Shown here piece after piece: positions 17,608-25,165 of a DNA stretch of 64,000 bases. This stretch comes from Mesorhizobium kowhaii. Lineage in GTDB: Bacteria; Pseudomonadota; Alphaproteobacteria; Rhizobiales; Rhizobiaceae. The stretch is from contig NZ_MZXV01000013.1 in assembly GCF_003253745.1 (NCBI RefSeq), positions 992,001-1,056,000 on the forward strand, given 5' to 3'. Positions within the stretch are counted from its first letter, which is position 1; the number at the start of each line of letters is the position of its first letter. The position numbers were made by a program, and so were the translations under genes. The notes beneath the pieces are model-generated. The model searched no databases and had not been told where the DNA came from. It saw only the letters and a list, made by a program, of their open reading frames with translations.

Positions 17608-17901
17608 ATGACTCCCTCTGAACTCCTCGAAAGCCATGCCGCAGCCGGTGAGCGCTACACAGCTGCTCTTGCCGAACTGCAGGCGGCATTTATCGACCTG
17701 GCCGGCCACGACATGGCCCTTGAAAACCGCAACGTTCCAGTCGGTCCGGTTCCGGTTCGCTCGTTCGTCGGCATCCCGGATTCCGTGCCTTGGCCTCTGC
17801 GTCATCCGATCTTTGCACCCGACGTTGGACCGAACTGGCAAGACGCCATCCGGTCGCGCGGCAATGACATCATCAACACCGTAGTGGCCGCGGCGGCCTA
17901 G
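17608..17901 (+). CDS. Hypothetical element protein, 97 residues
   Basis: ATG at 17608, ten bases after the terminase stop. The N-terminal half is helical (MTPSELLESHAAAGERYTAA), the second half Pro-rich (PVRSFVGIPDSVPWPLRHPI). Not recognised; position suggests a small morphogenesis or packaging accessory protein. Confidence 0.6.
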   Translation: MTPSELLESHAAAGERYTAALAELQAAFIDLAGHDMALENRNVPVGPVPVRSFVGIPDSVPWPLRHPIFAPDVGPNWQDAIRSRGNDIINTVVAAAA

Positions 17902-17913
17902 GAGGAACGACCA

Positions 17914-18759
17914 ATGAACCGCATCGATAATCTGAAAGCCCGGTGGCGTCCTGAATGGTCGGAACGCTCGGATCTGAAGCGCCTGCACGGCGCTTTTCAC
18001 AAGGCGCTGCATTTCATCGAGAGCTTGCCGGCGCATCGCGCTGAACTGTCGAAGCCGGGAACCCTTTCGCAGAAGGGCCTGAATGATTCCGTTCGCGCCA
18101 TTGCCGCTGAAAAGATCGTTCCCGAGCTTCGCCGAGGCGCCTGGGAGGCTGAGAAGGCCGCAAACAGCATCAAGAGCGAAATGTCGCGCCTGGCCGTGCC
18201 GAAGCCAGACAAGACCGACATGGCCGGCGCCGTCCTGCGCTCTGAAATCCGAACGATGCTTCGCAGCATGGACCACGGCAAGATCGTCAATCTCGTGATG
18301 AACGACCCGGCATTTCAAGCCGCCGCCTTCGAAGGCCCGGCCGCGCTTTCCGGCCTGACGGAAGAGCTTCGCGCGGACCTGGAAAAGCGGATGGTCGAAC
18401 AGAACCACGGCGCAACAATCGAAGCTATGGACGACGCCAAGGAAGCGATTGCCCTCGCCCAGGCGGCTTTCGAGATCGCCATCAGCACGGTGAAAGATGA
18501 AGCCGGCTTCGCTGGTCAGGAACCGGTGTTCGACAAATGGATGGCTACCGCTAGCGCCGAAGTCGAGCGGGAAATATCGGCGGAAAGGGCGCGGCAACAG
18601 CCCTCCGGTGCCGCCCAAAATTTCAGGCTGACCGACATCGGCAGCGACATCAGCGGCAAGTCGGTTCTCGAACTCGAGGCGCTGGCCGCCAATGTCAGTG
18701 ATTTTGCGTCCAATCTTGCCCAGGTTCGCATCGCGCGCCTGAACGGCACGGCAGCCTAA
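17914..18759 (+). CDS. Helical element protein of unknown function, scaffold-like
   Basis: 281 residues, starting behind GGAGGAACGACC. Almost entirely alpha-helical with many charged heptad-like stretches (ELRADLEKRMVEQNHGATIE) and no membrane segment. It sits where portal or scaffold genes usually stand, but has no portal-like length or motifs. A scaffolding or capsid-remodelling role is possible but only inferred. Confidence 0.6.
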   Translation: MNRIDNLKARWRPEWSERSDLKRLHGAFHKALHFIESLPAHRAELSKPGTLSQKGLNDSVRAIAAEKIVPELRRGAWEAEKAANSIKSEMSRLAVPKPDKTDMAGAVLRSEIRTMLRSMDHGKIVNLVMNDPAFQAAAFEGPAALSGLTEELRADLEKRMVEQNHGATIEAMDDAKEAIALAQAAFEIAISTVKDEAGFAGQEPVFDKWMATASAEVEREISAERARQQPSGAAQNFRLTDIGSDISGKSVLELEALAANVSDFASNLAQVRIARLNGTAA

Positions 18760-18774
18760 AGAGGGATCATCGCC

Positions 18775-19188
18775 ATGGCTGACATCGCCGCGCACGATCG
18801 GTTGACGCCGGCCTCGCCAGGCTTCCCGGAGATCTACAAGAGCAAAAGCACCGGCGATTGTCTCGGGGCTGCTCTAAGCGGCTCCGTCAAGTTGGTCTCA
18901 GCACTAGAGGAGCCCAGGGACGGCGATATCGTCGTGTTGTGGCTGAAGCCTGGCGTTTATTCGGATGGCACCGAAGGGGACTGCATCGGTCACCGCGTGG
19001 CGCGTGGCGAGGCCTGCATCGTCAAGATCCTATTCAAGCAGGACGCTTCCACCGTCACGGTCATGCAGCTTAACCCGTTTGCGACGGTGACAATCCCGCG
19101 ACACAACGTCGTGGCGATGCACAAGGCGGTCGCGGTCCAGCCTGCCGGCAGTCCGCACTTTCTTCGCCTCCGGAAGGCGGCCACCTGA
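18775..19188 (+). CDS. Beta-rich element protein, possibly related to the S24/LexA peptidase fold
   Basis: 137 residues. The pattern GDIVVLWLKPG, CIVKILFK, VTVMQLNPFATVTI and HNVVAMHKAVAV recalls the C-terminal fold of S24 peptidases (LexA/CI), including 'LNP' near the end. No N-terminal HTH, and the Ser-Met nucleophile motif is absent, so it is not a normal repressor. Located between the scaffold-like and tail-tip-like genes and overlapping the start of the latter. Confidence 0.5.
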   Translation: MADIAAHDRLTPASPGFPEIYKSKSTGDCLGAALSGSVKLVSALEEPRDGDIVVLWLKPGVYSDGTEGDCIGHRVARGEACIVKILFKQDASTVTVMQLNPFATVTIPRHNVVAMHKAVAVQPAGSPHFLRLRKAAT

Positions 19189-21665
19189 TGGTGTGGTTTG
19201 CGACACCGGGCAATCCAGGCGCCCCGACAATCCATTTGGGGCCGCCAGCGGATACCGTCAAGCCTGTCGAGCCGGTTGCCGCGGCAAGCCCGTTTACGGT
19301 GGGCAAAGTTCTTGGCCGCTCGATCCCCATCGTTATCGGCACCGGCAAGGTCGATGGCTTGCCCGGCATTGGCGGTTCCCGAACCGTCCAGACGCCGACC
19401 GGCTACACGACGGAGCATATCGGATGGGGACCGGAAGCGGGCTATCCTCCAGGCACGACGTTCATAGGTGGTGGGTTCTCCGGCTACGATGCACTGATCC
19501 CGACCTTTGCCACGTCGCAGGTTGCGGTGCTCGGCTATCTGCTGGCCTACGACCCTTTCGGCGAGGGGTATAAGTTGGTCCGTCTCGAAATCAACGATCA
19601 GGTCGTTTTCGATGCCGAACATGGCATCGGCGCGTCGGTGAACTATCGTTTCTACGGCGGCACGCAAACTGCTCCCGATCCGATCACAGTCGGTGTCATG
19701 GGCGACAAGGCCGGGGCATGGCAAGGGTTCGTGATGCTCTTCCTCGATGGCTATGAAGCGGACAGCGCGCCATCGGTGAAGGCGGTCATTTCGAACGCCG
19801 CAACGGACACGGGTGCAAGCGGGGCGATCGAGTGGACGGGTGAGGTGCCAAGCGGCGGGATCGACGCCTTCCCGCACGGGTCGGCCTACGATCCGTCAGA
19901 GGATGTGATCTATCAAATCCTGGAACCGACCGATATTCCCGGCCTTAGCCACATCTATTTGGCCGTGCTGGATGTCGACACCCTGGAGGAGCGCTATCGG
20001 GTGCCGTTGGAGGGGTCGGAACCCTATGCCGTGGGGCGTGACGTCGTCGACTATCAACTGAGCGTGCCGATCGCGATGAACGGCACCGGCCTCGTCTTCG
20101 TCCAGTTCGCCACGCTGACCATGCCAAACCACATGTCGGCGATATACAACGCCGCCACCGGCCATCTCGTCGCCTCCTATATCGACACCGCGAATATGAC
20201 TTGGCTGACGGTGCAACAGTTCGGTCATCTTTGGGTGTTCATCGGCCATAACTTCGATGCCGGCATGGGCGTCACCGGCATTTTCGATCCCGCCAAGGGG
20301 ACATTTGATGTCGACCCCGAAGGCGTCGCGAGCAGCTATCTGATTGTCAACGGCAGGGTGACAACCGGCTTCACATCCTTCTTTACCGCCACGTCGAGCT
20401 TCACGGGAGATGCAGACCTATATGAGCTGCGCTTCGACGGTGATGCATGGACATCGACGCTGCTGCACTCGCTAACCGGGCTGACCGGATTGTCGGCGGA
20501 TGTGCTCTGGTTCGACCCGCTGACAGGCTATCTCGTCGTGGGATACGACCTGACCGGCCCGATCTATCGATGGATATACGTCGACCCTGAAACCGGGACA
20601 GTAATCGATACCTTCGACACCGCGAAAATGGGGACGAATGTTTCGTTCCAACTCCCGCGCTTGCACAACCGGCTGATCAGCAAGCCTGGGTTCGTGCTGA
20701 TGCTCTGGTCTGATGGCGATCCCGACGAGCCTGTTTACGAAATCATTTCCCTGGACATCCAGGAGAAGGCGCTTTCGACCTTCGCGACCGATGTAGTGTC
20801 GCCATTTACCGACGACACGCGCTTTTCGTATCTGATCGCCGACCAAGGCAAGGGACTCTGGATCAGCGCCCTTGGCGAATATGTCTGGACTGTTCACCGG
20901 CAGCCGAACACGGTGCCGGGGCAGGTCAGCCTCCGGTGGATGCTGACCAAGGTCATGTTCCTTGGCGGCTATTCGCCCGAGGAGCTGACATTCGAGGGGT
21001 TTGGGCCGCCGGATGATGGTGGTGATCCGGACCCAGATCCCATCGACCCCGCCGTCGGTGCTGTGTGGGCTCTCGACTTCCTGGCCGGGGCCTACGCCCA
21101 TCTTGGGGAAGCCGTCGCCATTGCCGACAACATCGACAAGCCGGATCGCGTCGGCGACAGCGGCTTGGAAATCCCGCTCGAGGATGTCGATGGCGTCGTG
21201 TCCGCGATCGGCGATTTTCTCGCCGACCTGGTCACCATGGATTGGACCGTCGTCATCGAATGGGAGGAGCTGACGACGGACGGCGCCACCTATCTGCTCT
21301 ACCTGGAGGCACTAGGAGATGGGCATTCGCTCACCATAGAGCGCAGCACTGCCTTCGCCAATCTGCGCGTCGACGTCAATGAGGGGAGCTTCAATACTAG
21401 GTATGTGGAGATTGACACCTCGCACGGACCGGGGATCCATAAGATCGCGGTGACCAGAACCAACGATTTTATCAGCGTGTCTTGCGACGGCAGCAGCGTG
21501 GATACGCTGGTGGTTTCGCCCATCTCCATGGATGCGATGGCAACAGCCTCCTTCGGCGGCGACCCCAACGTCGAGAGCTTCAACAACACCTTCATCCGCA
21601 AGGTCTACCTGCTGGCGCCGGTTGACGACGCCGATCTGCCAGGGCTTTCGATAGTGGTGCCATGA
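19188..21665 (+). CDS. Tail-tip/receptor-binding-like protein with C-terminal lectin-like domain
   Basis: 825 residues. The first 200 (KVLGRSIPIVIGTGKVDG, LGYLLAYDPFGEGYKLVRLE, YRFYGGTQTAPDP, WQGFVMLFLDGYEADSAPSV) follow the pattern of J-like/GTA host-specificity tail-tip proteins. Residues about 210-600 are beta-rich with repeated strand motifs (propeller-like). After a DPDPDPIDP linker the last 200 resemble a concanavalin/laminin-G-like fold (AVWALDFLAGAYAHLGEAVA). It probably recognises a receptor. A tail tip without other tail genes is unusual and could redirect a helper's tail. Confidence 0.7.
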   Translation: MVWFATPGNPGAPTIHLGPPADTVKPVEPVAAASPFTVGKVLGRSIPIVIGTGKVDGLPGIGGSRTVQTPTGYTTEHIGWGPEAGYPPGTTFIGGGFSGYDALIPTFATSQVAVLGYLLAYDPFGEGYKLVRLEINDQVVFDAEHGIGASVNYRFYGGTQTAPDPITVGVMGDKAGAWQGFVMLFLDGYEADSAPSVKAVISNAATDTGASGAIEWTGEVPSGGIDAFPHGSAYDPSEDVIYQILEPTDIPGLSHIYLAVLDVDTLEERYRVPLEGSEPYAVGRDVVDYQLSVPIAMNGTGLVFVQFATLTMPNHMSAIYNAATGHLVASYIDTANMTWLTVQQFGHLWVFIGHNFDAGMGVTGIFDPAKGTFDVDPEGVASSYLIVNGRVTTGFTSFFTATSSFTGDADLYELRFDGDAWTSTLLHSLTGLTGLSADVLWFDPLTGYLVVGYDLTGPIYRWIYVDPETGTVIDTFDTAKMGTNVSFQLPRLHNRLISKPGFVLMLWSDGDPDEPVYEIISLDIQEKALSTFATDVVSPFTDDTRFSYLIADQGKGLWISALGEYVWTVHRQPNTVPGQVSLRWMLTKVMFLGGYSPEELTFEGFGPPDDGGDPDPDPIDPAVGAVWALDFLAGAYAHLGEAVAIADNIDKPDRVGDSGLEIPLEDVDGVVSAIGDFLADLVTMDWTVVIEWEELTTDGATYLLYLEALGDGHSLTIERSTAFANLRVDVNEGSFNTRYVEIDTSHGPGIHKIAVTRTNDFISVSCDGSSVDTLVVSPISMDAMATASFGGDPNVESFNNTFIRKVYLLAPVDDADLPGLSIVVP

Positions 21666-21674
21666 GGTCAATCA

Positions 21675-22172
21675 ATGGTCGTTAGGACTGGCGCCGTTCC
21701 AGATCCCCGCGTGAAAGCGCTTTGCCAGGAGTTCGACGTGCGGATCGTCGGCGCGCACCTCTACCCTCTGCCGGGCGAAACCCGTGCCGTGGGCACCATC
21801 CGGCGGATCATCGATCGGCATGGCGTCGAGCATGCGCGGCTTGTGCTGTGCATCCTGGCTGAAGGCCGGGGCAACAACGCCCTGATTGACGAAACGTCGC
21901 TGTGGGCCATCAGTGACCTACTGCGGGCATGTCCCGATCTGGTCGAGGGAAAGACGTCGGATCTGCTTGAGATGTTCGACGCGCTCCCCCTGGGGCCGAT
22001 GATGGCCACCGTCAACGAGCTCCGTGGTGTGGTTCACCAACGCCACGCGCTTGCCGGGATGATCTACCTCTATGCCCGCCAACTCAGGTCGGCGCCGATC
22101 GTGTTCAAGCCGGCCGACCGTGGTAAGATGCGCAAGGTGAAGATCAGCGAAGGCGAGAAACGGGCGGCGTGA
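21675..22172 (+). CDS. Hypothetical prophage protein, 165 residues
   Basis: Opens MVVRTGAVPDPRVKALCQEF. It contains TIRRIIDRHGVEHARLVLCI, a sequence type often found in rhizobial prophages ('RIIDRHG'). Soluble, mixed alpha/beta, with a basic C-terminus (KMRKVKISEGEKRAA) that may bind DNA. Function unknown. Last gene of the rightward string. Confidence 0.6.
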   Translation: MVVRTGAVPDPRVKALCQEFDVRIVGAHLYPLPGETRAVGTIRRIIDRHGVEHARLVLCILAEGRGNNALIDETSLWAISDLLRACPDLVEGKTSDLLEMFDALPLGPMMATVNELRGVVHQRHALAGMIYLYARQLRSAPIVFKPADRGKMRKVKISEGEKRAA

Positions 22173-22675
22173 ATGTGAGCAGGCCGCTTTAGGTCGATCG
22201 ATGGTCGATAAAGCGTGGTGGCCTGTGTAGGCGGCCCGACAGCCTTAAGGGGGTGACCAGCCAGCCGCCGGGCCTGACCGGAGCGGGTTTGGGAACTCCC
22301 CCGGCTGGCGACAATCTGCACTCACGCTAATGTAGACGCAATCGGCCTCGCAGCGTAAATTCGCTTATGCTAATATGTTCATTGCGCGCTTCTGAGGGGA
22401 ATCCCACCCGCGCGCCTTTTTTAGCGCCGGCCGGCCGAGCCAACCGCTGTTGACTCTGGTCGAAGCCGGCGTCCTTTCATATAGCCAGAACGCCACAGGC
22501 AGGCGCCAGGACGCGCGGGGCGCTTCTCCGCTGCAGGACAGCGGCCAGCGGAAACGCGCGCTGGTGAGGCTGCTAGGGCCAGAAGTACCGGGCCTGACCA
22601 GCGGAGCTGGGTCGGTTCCGGTTCTGGCAGCGGAGGTTCGATCCGCTGCCAGAGATGTTTCAACCATTGGTCTGC
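22173..22675. other. 500-bp noncoding region with inverted repeats
   Basis: No credible gene on either strand. It contains GCCAGCCG...CGGCTGGC (about 22260-22310), a repeated CCGGGCCTGACC (near 22268 and 22589) and a perfect hairpin at 22623. It separates the rightward late-like genes from the leftward GYD gene, so it may hold a terminator, packaging site or RNA. Confidence 0.5.
22623..22653. repeat. Perfect 12-bp hairpin
   Basis: TCTGGCAGCGGA pairs exactly with TCCGCTGCCAGA around a 7-base loop GGTTCGA. No T-run follows on either strand, so a simple Rho-independent terminator is unlikely. Confidence 0.85.
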
Positions 22676-23008
22676 TTATTTTGCCGGGGATCTGTAGGTA
22701 GAAGCGATTTTGCCCGCCTTCTCTTGGGCCGCCTTGAATTCCGCGCCTGTGTATGCTCGCACGGTTTTGACATTCGATACCGCTCCCGATGCGCCGACGA
22801 CGAGAAGTGCGGGGATCAGGTCAGCACCGTCGTCGAATTCCGTAATTGCCATCCAGTCAGTTTCGCCCGTCGTGACGTAGAAAGAATGCATTTTCCCGCC
22901 TGCTACTTCAAAGATGGCACGGGCTGCCTTTTCTCGGTTCGATGGATTGTCAATCATCCCCCTCGCTGCCGTGGCGGAATAGGAGCCTGTGACTATGAAC
23001 GTTGGCAT
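22676..23008 (-). CDS. GYD-domain protein
   Basis: 110 residues from ATG 23008, which has GGGAGG nine bases upstream. It opens MPTFIVTGSYSATAARGMID, then MHSFYVTTGETDWMAITEFD and LIPALLVVGASGAVSNVKTV: the standard GYD layout (ferredoxin-like fold, 'fYvt.GetD'). The function of GYD proteins is unknown; they are normally chromosomal, so this is probably cargo of the element. Opposite in orientation to the late-like genes. Confidence 0.85.
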   Translation of the reverse strand: MPTFIVTGSYSATAARGMIDNPSNREKAARAIFEVAGGKMHSFYVTTGETDWMAITEFDDGADLIPALLVVGASGAVSNVKTVRAYTGAEFKAAQEKAGKIASTYRSPAK

Positions 23009-23171
23009 ATGACATCCTCCCTCGATAATCGGGCAGATCGGACGATCTGCCGAATATTCAATAGCACATCCAGCCTTCTCGGGCGAAATCCGGCTGCGCT
23101 GCGCCTTGCAAAAACCCAACGGATCAGGAATATAATCCTGCGTTGCGGCGACCCCTTCAACGGAGATCGCC

Positions 23172-23468
23172 ATGTCCAAGACCCTCGCCGACACCCTGGC
23201 CGCCCGCGAATCCCTTTATGTCAACTGCGGGCACCCGATGTGCTGCAAATCGACCAAGCTCGACATTCAGGCATTGATCGACAGGCTCGGGCCTGATCAT
23301 GGTTCGATGCACCAGGATCTCGTCGGGCTCTTTGGATGCTCGGACTGCAAGGCCGCGGCCCGCGATCGCCGGCCGGTGTTCTTCACAGTCATTCCCGACT
23401 ACGAAGGGCAACAGCGGGACCGGAATCGCGACTGGAGGCCGACTTTCGATCGGACCAAACCGGCTTGA
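23172..23468 (+). CDS. Zinc-ribbon-like small protein
   Basis: 98 residues. Cysteines are arranged as NCGHPMCCKSTKLDIQALID then LFGCSDCKAAARD, forming a likely four-Cys zinc site. The same module forms the C-terminal half of the protein at 37827-38300 (VYCGNPRCGHLRSLDLDALI ... LVCKRCQ). Role unknown. It is divergent from the GYD gene (164 bp between the start codons). Confidence 0.65.
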   Translation: MSKTLADTLAARESLYVNCGHPMCCKSTKLDIQALIDRLGPDHGSMHQDLVGLFGCSDCKAAARDRRPVFFTVIPDYEGQQRDRNRDWRPTFDRTKPA

Positions 23469-23503
23469 CGGAACATTAGCGACCGCTAAATGTTTGTGCT
23501 TCA

Positions 23504-23597
23504 CGGCAGGTGGTGCCCGTCCACCGCGCGCCTGCCGAAGATCGGGCCTCGATCGCGCCTGATCGGCCCGCGCTTGCCCGCAAGCGGCGCGGGCTTT
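23504..23597 (+). ncRNA. Structured RNA motif, copy 1 (three consecutive hairpins)
   Basis: Hairpin 1: CGGCAGG/CCTGCCG (23504-23537), with inner GGTGG/CCACC. Hairpin 2: GATCGGGC/GCCTGATC (23540-23564). Hairpin 3: GCCCGCGC/GCGCGGGC followed by TTT (23566-23597). The same order recurs at 23881 with base changes that keep pairing. It precedes a small membrane-protein gene. It may be a leader/attenuator or a small RNA. Confidence 0.5.
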
Positions 23598-23721
23598 AAC
23601 GACCGGGGGAAGATAACCGAAACAGGCACCACCTACGCTTTTCTGTGGGCGTTTTTAAAGGTCGTGAGCAACCTTGCGCCGCGTCGAGTATTATGATTTT
23701 CGAATCGTGGGGAAATCGACG

Positions 23722-23859
23722 ATGACTGACAGAAACAAAATCCTGCTCATGGTATCGGCAGCTCTGATCGCGATGCTGTCGATCTCGGTCGCCAATCAAC
23801 TACTGTTCGCCAGAACGCACCAAGGAATACACGACATCGCCGCGACGGAACATTATTGA
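23722..23859 (+). CDS. Small single-pass membrane protein, 45 residues
   Basis: Opens MTDRNKILLMVSAALIAMLS with one helix (about residues 7-25), then a polar tail with two histidines (GIHDIAATEHY). GGGGAAA lies upstream. It lies between the two copies of the structured RNA motif. Function unknown. Confidence 0.55.
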   Translation: MTDRNKILLMVSAALIAMLSISVANQLLFARTHQGIHDIAATEHY

Positions 23860-23880
23860 TTTCTAAAAGTTTCTCGCTTG

Positions 23881-23959
23881 CGGCAGGTGGTTCACTCCAT
23901 CGCCTGCTGAAGATCGGTCCACCGATCGGCCCGCGTTCTCCGCCAGAGGCGCGGGCTTT
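23881..23959 (+). ncRNA. Structured RNA motif, copy 2 (three consecutive hairpins)
   Basis: CGGCAGG/CCTGCTG (23881-23909), GATCGGT/ACCGATC (23912-23927) and GCCCGCG/CGCGGGC with TTT (23929-23959). Differences from copy 1 preserve the stems. It ends 18 bases before the ATG of the gene at 23977, so it is probably in that gene's leader. Confidence 0.5.
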
Positions 23960-23976
23960 CAGGGCCAGGGGAAGAG

Positions 23977-24144
23977 ATGGCCGACGAGCCGGTAACAACC
24001 ACCTACGTGGTCAGCGTGTTTGAGGCGCTGCATTGGCGCACGGTGCTGACAACCAAAGACAAGGCCAAGGCGCTGGCTTGGGCAAGGGAGATCGGCGACA
24101 CGGTGCGGATCGAGGAGATCACGCCGAAGCCGAAAAAGCGCTAG
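23977..24144 (+). CDS. Small hypothetical protein, 55 residues
   Basis: ATG at 23977 behind GGGGAAGAG. Opens MADEPVTTTYVVSVFEALHW and ends KPKKR. The predicted beta-alpha-beta pattern with a basic tail suggests a small soluble protein. A degenerate copy of its first codons appears after structured motif 1 (ITETGTTYAF near 23614), so the leader and the gene start seem to have been duplicated together. Confidence 0.6.
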   Translation: MADEPVTTTYVVSVFEALHWRTVLTTKDKAKALAWAREIGDTVRIEEITPKPKKR

Positions 24145-24149
24145 CGCCT

Positions 24150-24248
24150 TCAGTGTGGTCTCGGTCGGTTGCTCATGTAATCCATGGCCACGACCGCGAC
24201 GAACGCCAAAACGACGATGGCTGTTCCACCTACCCAAAAAACAGACAT
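24150..24248 (-). CDS. 32-residue single-pass membrane peptide
   Basis: ATG at 24248 after GGGGGAAGG. The sequence MSVFWVGGTAIVVLAFVAVV continues AMDYMSNRPRPH: one transmembrane helix and a short basic tail. Convergent with the preceding gene, with five bases between the stops. Too short for family assignment. Confidence 0.55.
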   Translation of the reverse strand: MSVFWVGGTAIVVLAFVAVVAMDYMSNRPRPH

Positions 24249-24355
24249 TTGCCTTCCCCCACTGGGGCCTCTCCTACGCTCAGAGAGGTAGCGCCGCAAT
24301 CACGACAGGCAATGGTGGTAAATGGCTCGGGTTATCCCCGGTTTGTTCCCGGAGT

Positions 24356-24535
24356 TTATTCGGCCGCACCTTTCGGCAGATAGCCTTTGTCCCGCAGGTA
24401 CGTGGTCAGAATCTTCTCGACCATCGACGACACAGAACGCTGTCGTCCTTTGGCGAGGCCAAAGGCAGAGGGCTTTTCATATCGGTTGGTCAAGTCTACA
24501 CCATCGGTCGGGCGAAAACGCTGGTGGGGCGCCAT
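24356..24535 (-). CDS. Small basic protein, 59 residues
   Basis: Opens MAPHQRFRPTDGVDLTNRYE; the C-terminal half (QRSVSSMVEKILTTYLRDKG) resembles a ribbon-helix-helix or helical DNA-binding segment. Its ATG overlaps the ATG of the divergent gene at 24534 by two bases, so the true start may be the in-frame TTG about 45 bases downstream (LTNRYEK). No family assigned. Confidence 0.5.
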   Translation of the reverse strand: MAPHQRFRPTDGVDLTNRYEKPSAFGLAKGRQRSVSSMVEKILTTYLRDKGYLPKGAAE

Positions 24536-24839
24536 GAAGCCGATCGCGATTGCAATTCCGTTACTCTTCCTCGTGGTGCAGGCTCAAGCGCAAGAGCGCA
24601 GGGATATCGCCGGCCTGAGTTGCGCCGAAGTTCAGGCACTACTGAAGCAGGACGGCACCACCGTCATTCGCTACCGCTCCATATTCAACCTCAGCCTGAC
24701 GCGCTACGACCTCTATGTCAGCGGGCAGAAGCAATGCGGTCCTGGCGAGGTGGCTACTGGCGCAGGCGTGCCGACGACCGACACAGATTATTGCCCGGTC
24801 CATAAATGCATTGCGAGCAATCTCTTCGTGGCAAGGTAG
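24534..24839 (+). CDS. Secreted Cys-rich protein (family shared with 26689 and 27115 genes)
   Basis: 101 residues. Signal peptide MKPIAIAIPLLFLVVQAQAQ, then LSCAEVQALLKQDG, a YDLYV strand, CGPGEV and DTDYCPVHKC. The pattern C-(L/V)Q-LI/LLxx ... YDxYV ... C ... PTxDxxYCPV(H/Y)(K/R)C is shared with the two tandem chromosomal genes just outside the element. Four cysteines suggest two disulfides in the periplasm. Function unknown. As a diverged paralogue carried by the element, it may be captured cargo. Confidence 0.75.
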   Translation: MKPIAIAIPLLFLVVQAQAQERRDIAGLSCAEVQALLKQDGTTVIRYRSIFNLSLTRYDLYVSGQKQCGPGEVATGAGVPTTDTDYCPVHKCIASNLFVAR

Positions 24840-24849
24840 CCGGCCAGGG

Positions 24850-25074
24850 TCATCGCTTCCGCAGTCTCACCCCGGCTCCACCGCCGTTCTCTGGAATGAA
24901 CTCGACACCGGCCGTTTCTAGGGCACGCTGGACCGCTTCAACCGTGCTTTCACGCATTGCCTCGCCACGCTCAAGGCGAGCAATTGTGTTGGGCGACACG
25001 TCGGCTTTCAGGGCTAATTCTCTCACGCCGAGGCCAATTGCCGCCCTCGCCATTTTGCACTGCGCAGCGTTCAT
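24850..25074 (-). CDS. XRE-family HTH repressor
   Basis: 74 residues comprising a single Cro/CI-type HTH: ARAAIGLGVRELALKADVSP then NTIARLERGEAMRESTVEAV. No effector or dimerisation domain beyond the short C-terminus (EFIPENGGGAGVRL). It is divergent from the gene at 25166, with two identical palindromes between them, so it probably represses that operon and itself. It may be the element's immunity-type switch or the regulator of a local two-gene cargo. Confidence 0.88.
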   Translation of the reverse strand: MNAAQCKMARAAIGLGVRELALKADVSPNTIARLERGEAMRESTVEAVQRALETAGVEFIPENGGGAGVRLRKR

Positions 25075-25076
25075 TT

Positions 25077-25140
25077 AGTAACCCTGTTACTTTTTGGCTT
25101 GATTTGAAGCGGATCGTTTCGCTATAGTAACCCTGTTACT
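25077..25140. promoter_or_regulatory. Paired operators for the XRE repressor
   Basis: AGTAACCCTGTTACT occurs twice exactly (25077-25091 and 25126-25140). Each is a palindrome with 6-bp arms around CCT, and centres are 49 bp apart. One copy lies next to the repressor start, the other just before the divergent operon, as expected for autoregulated divergent control. Confidence 0.8.
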
Positions 25141-25165
25141 AAACATGCTCAAGGAGCAAATCACC

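Noticed and set aside
17296..18795. Reverse-strand frame of 499 codons
   Set aside because: Spans three forward genes with good starts and known motifs; sequence is shadow-like.
22623..22653. tRNA T-arm because of GGTTCGATCC
   Set aside because: The pairing places GGTTCGA as the loop, not TTCGANN, and no other tRNA arm can be folded around it.
22365..22667. Two overlapping reverse-strand frames in the element's gene-free block
   Set aside because: No ribosome site, unnatural composition and a hairpin inside.
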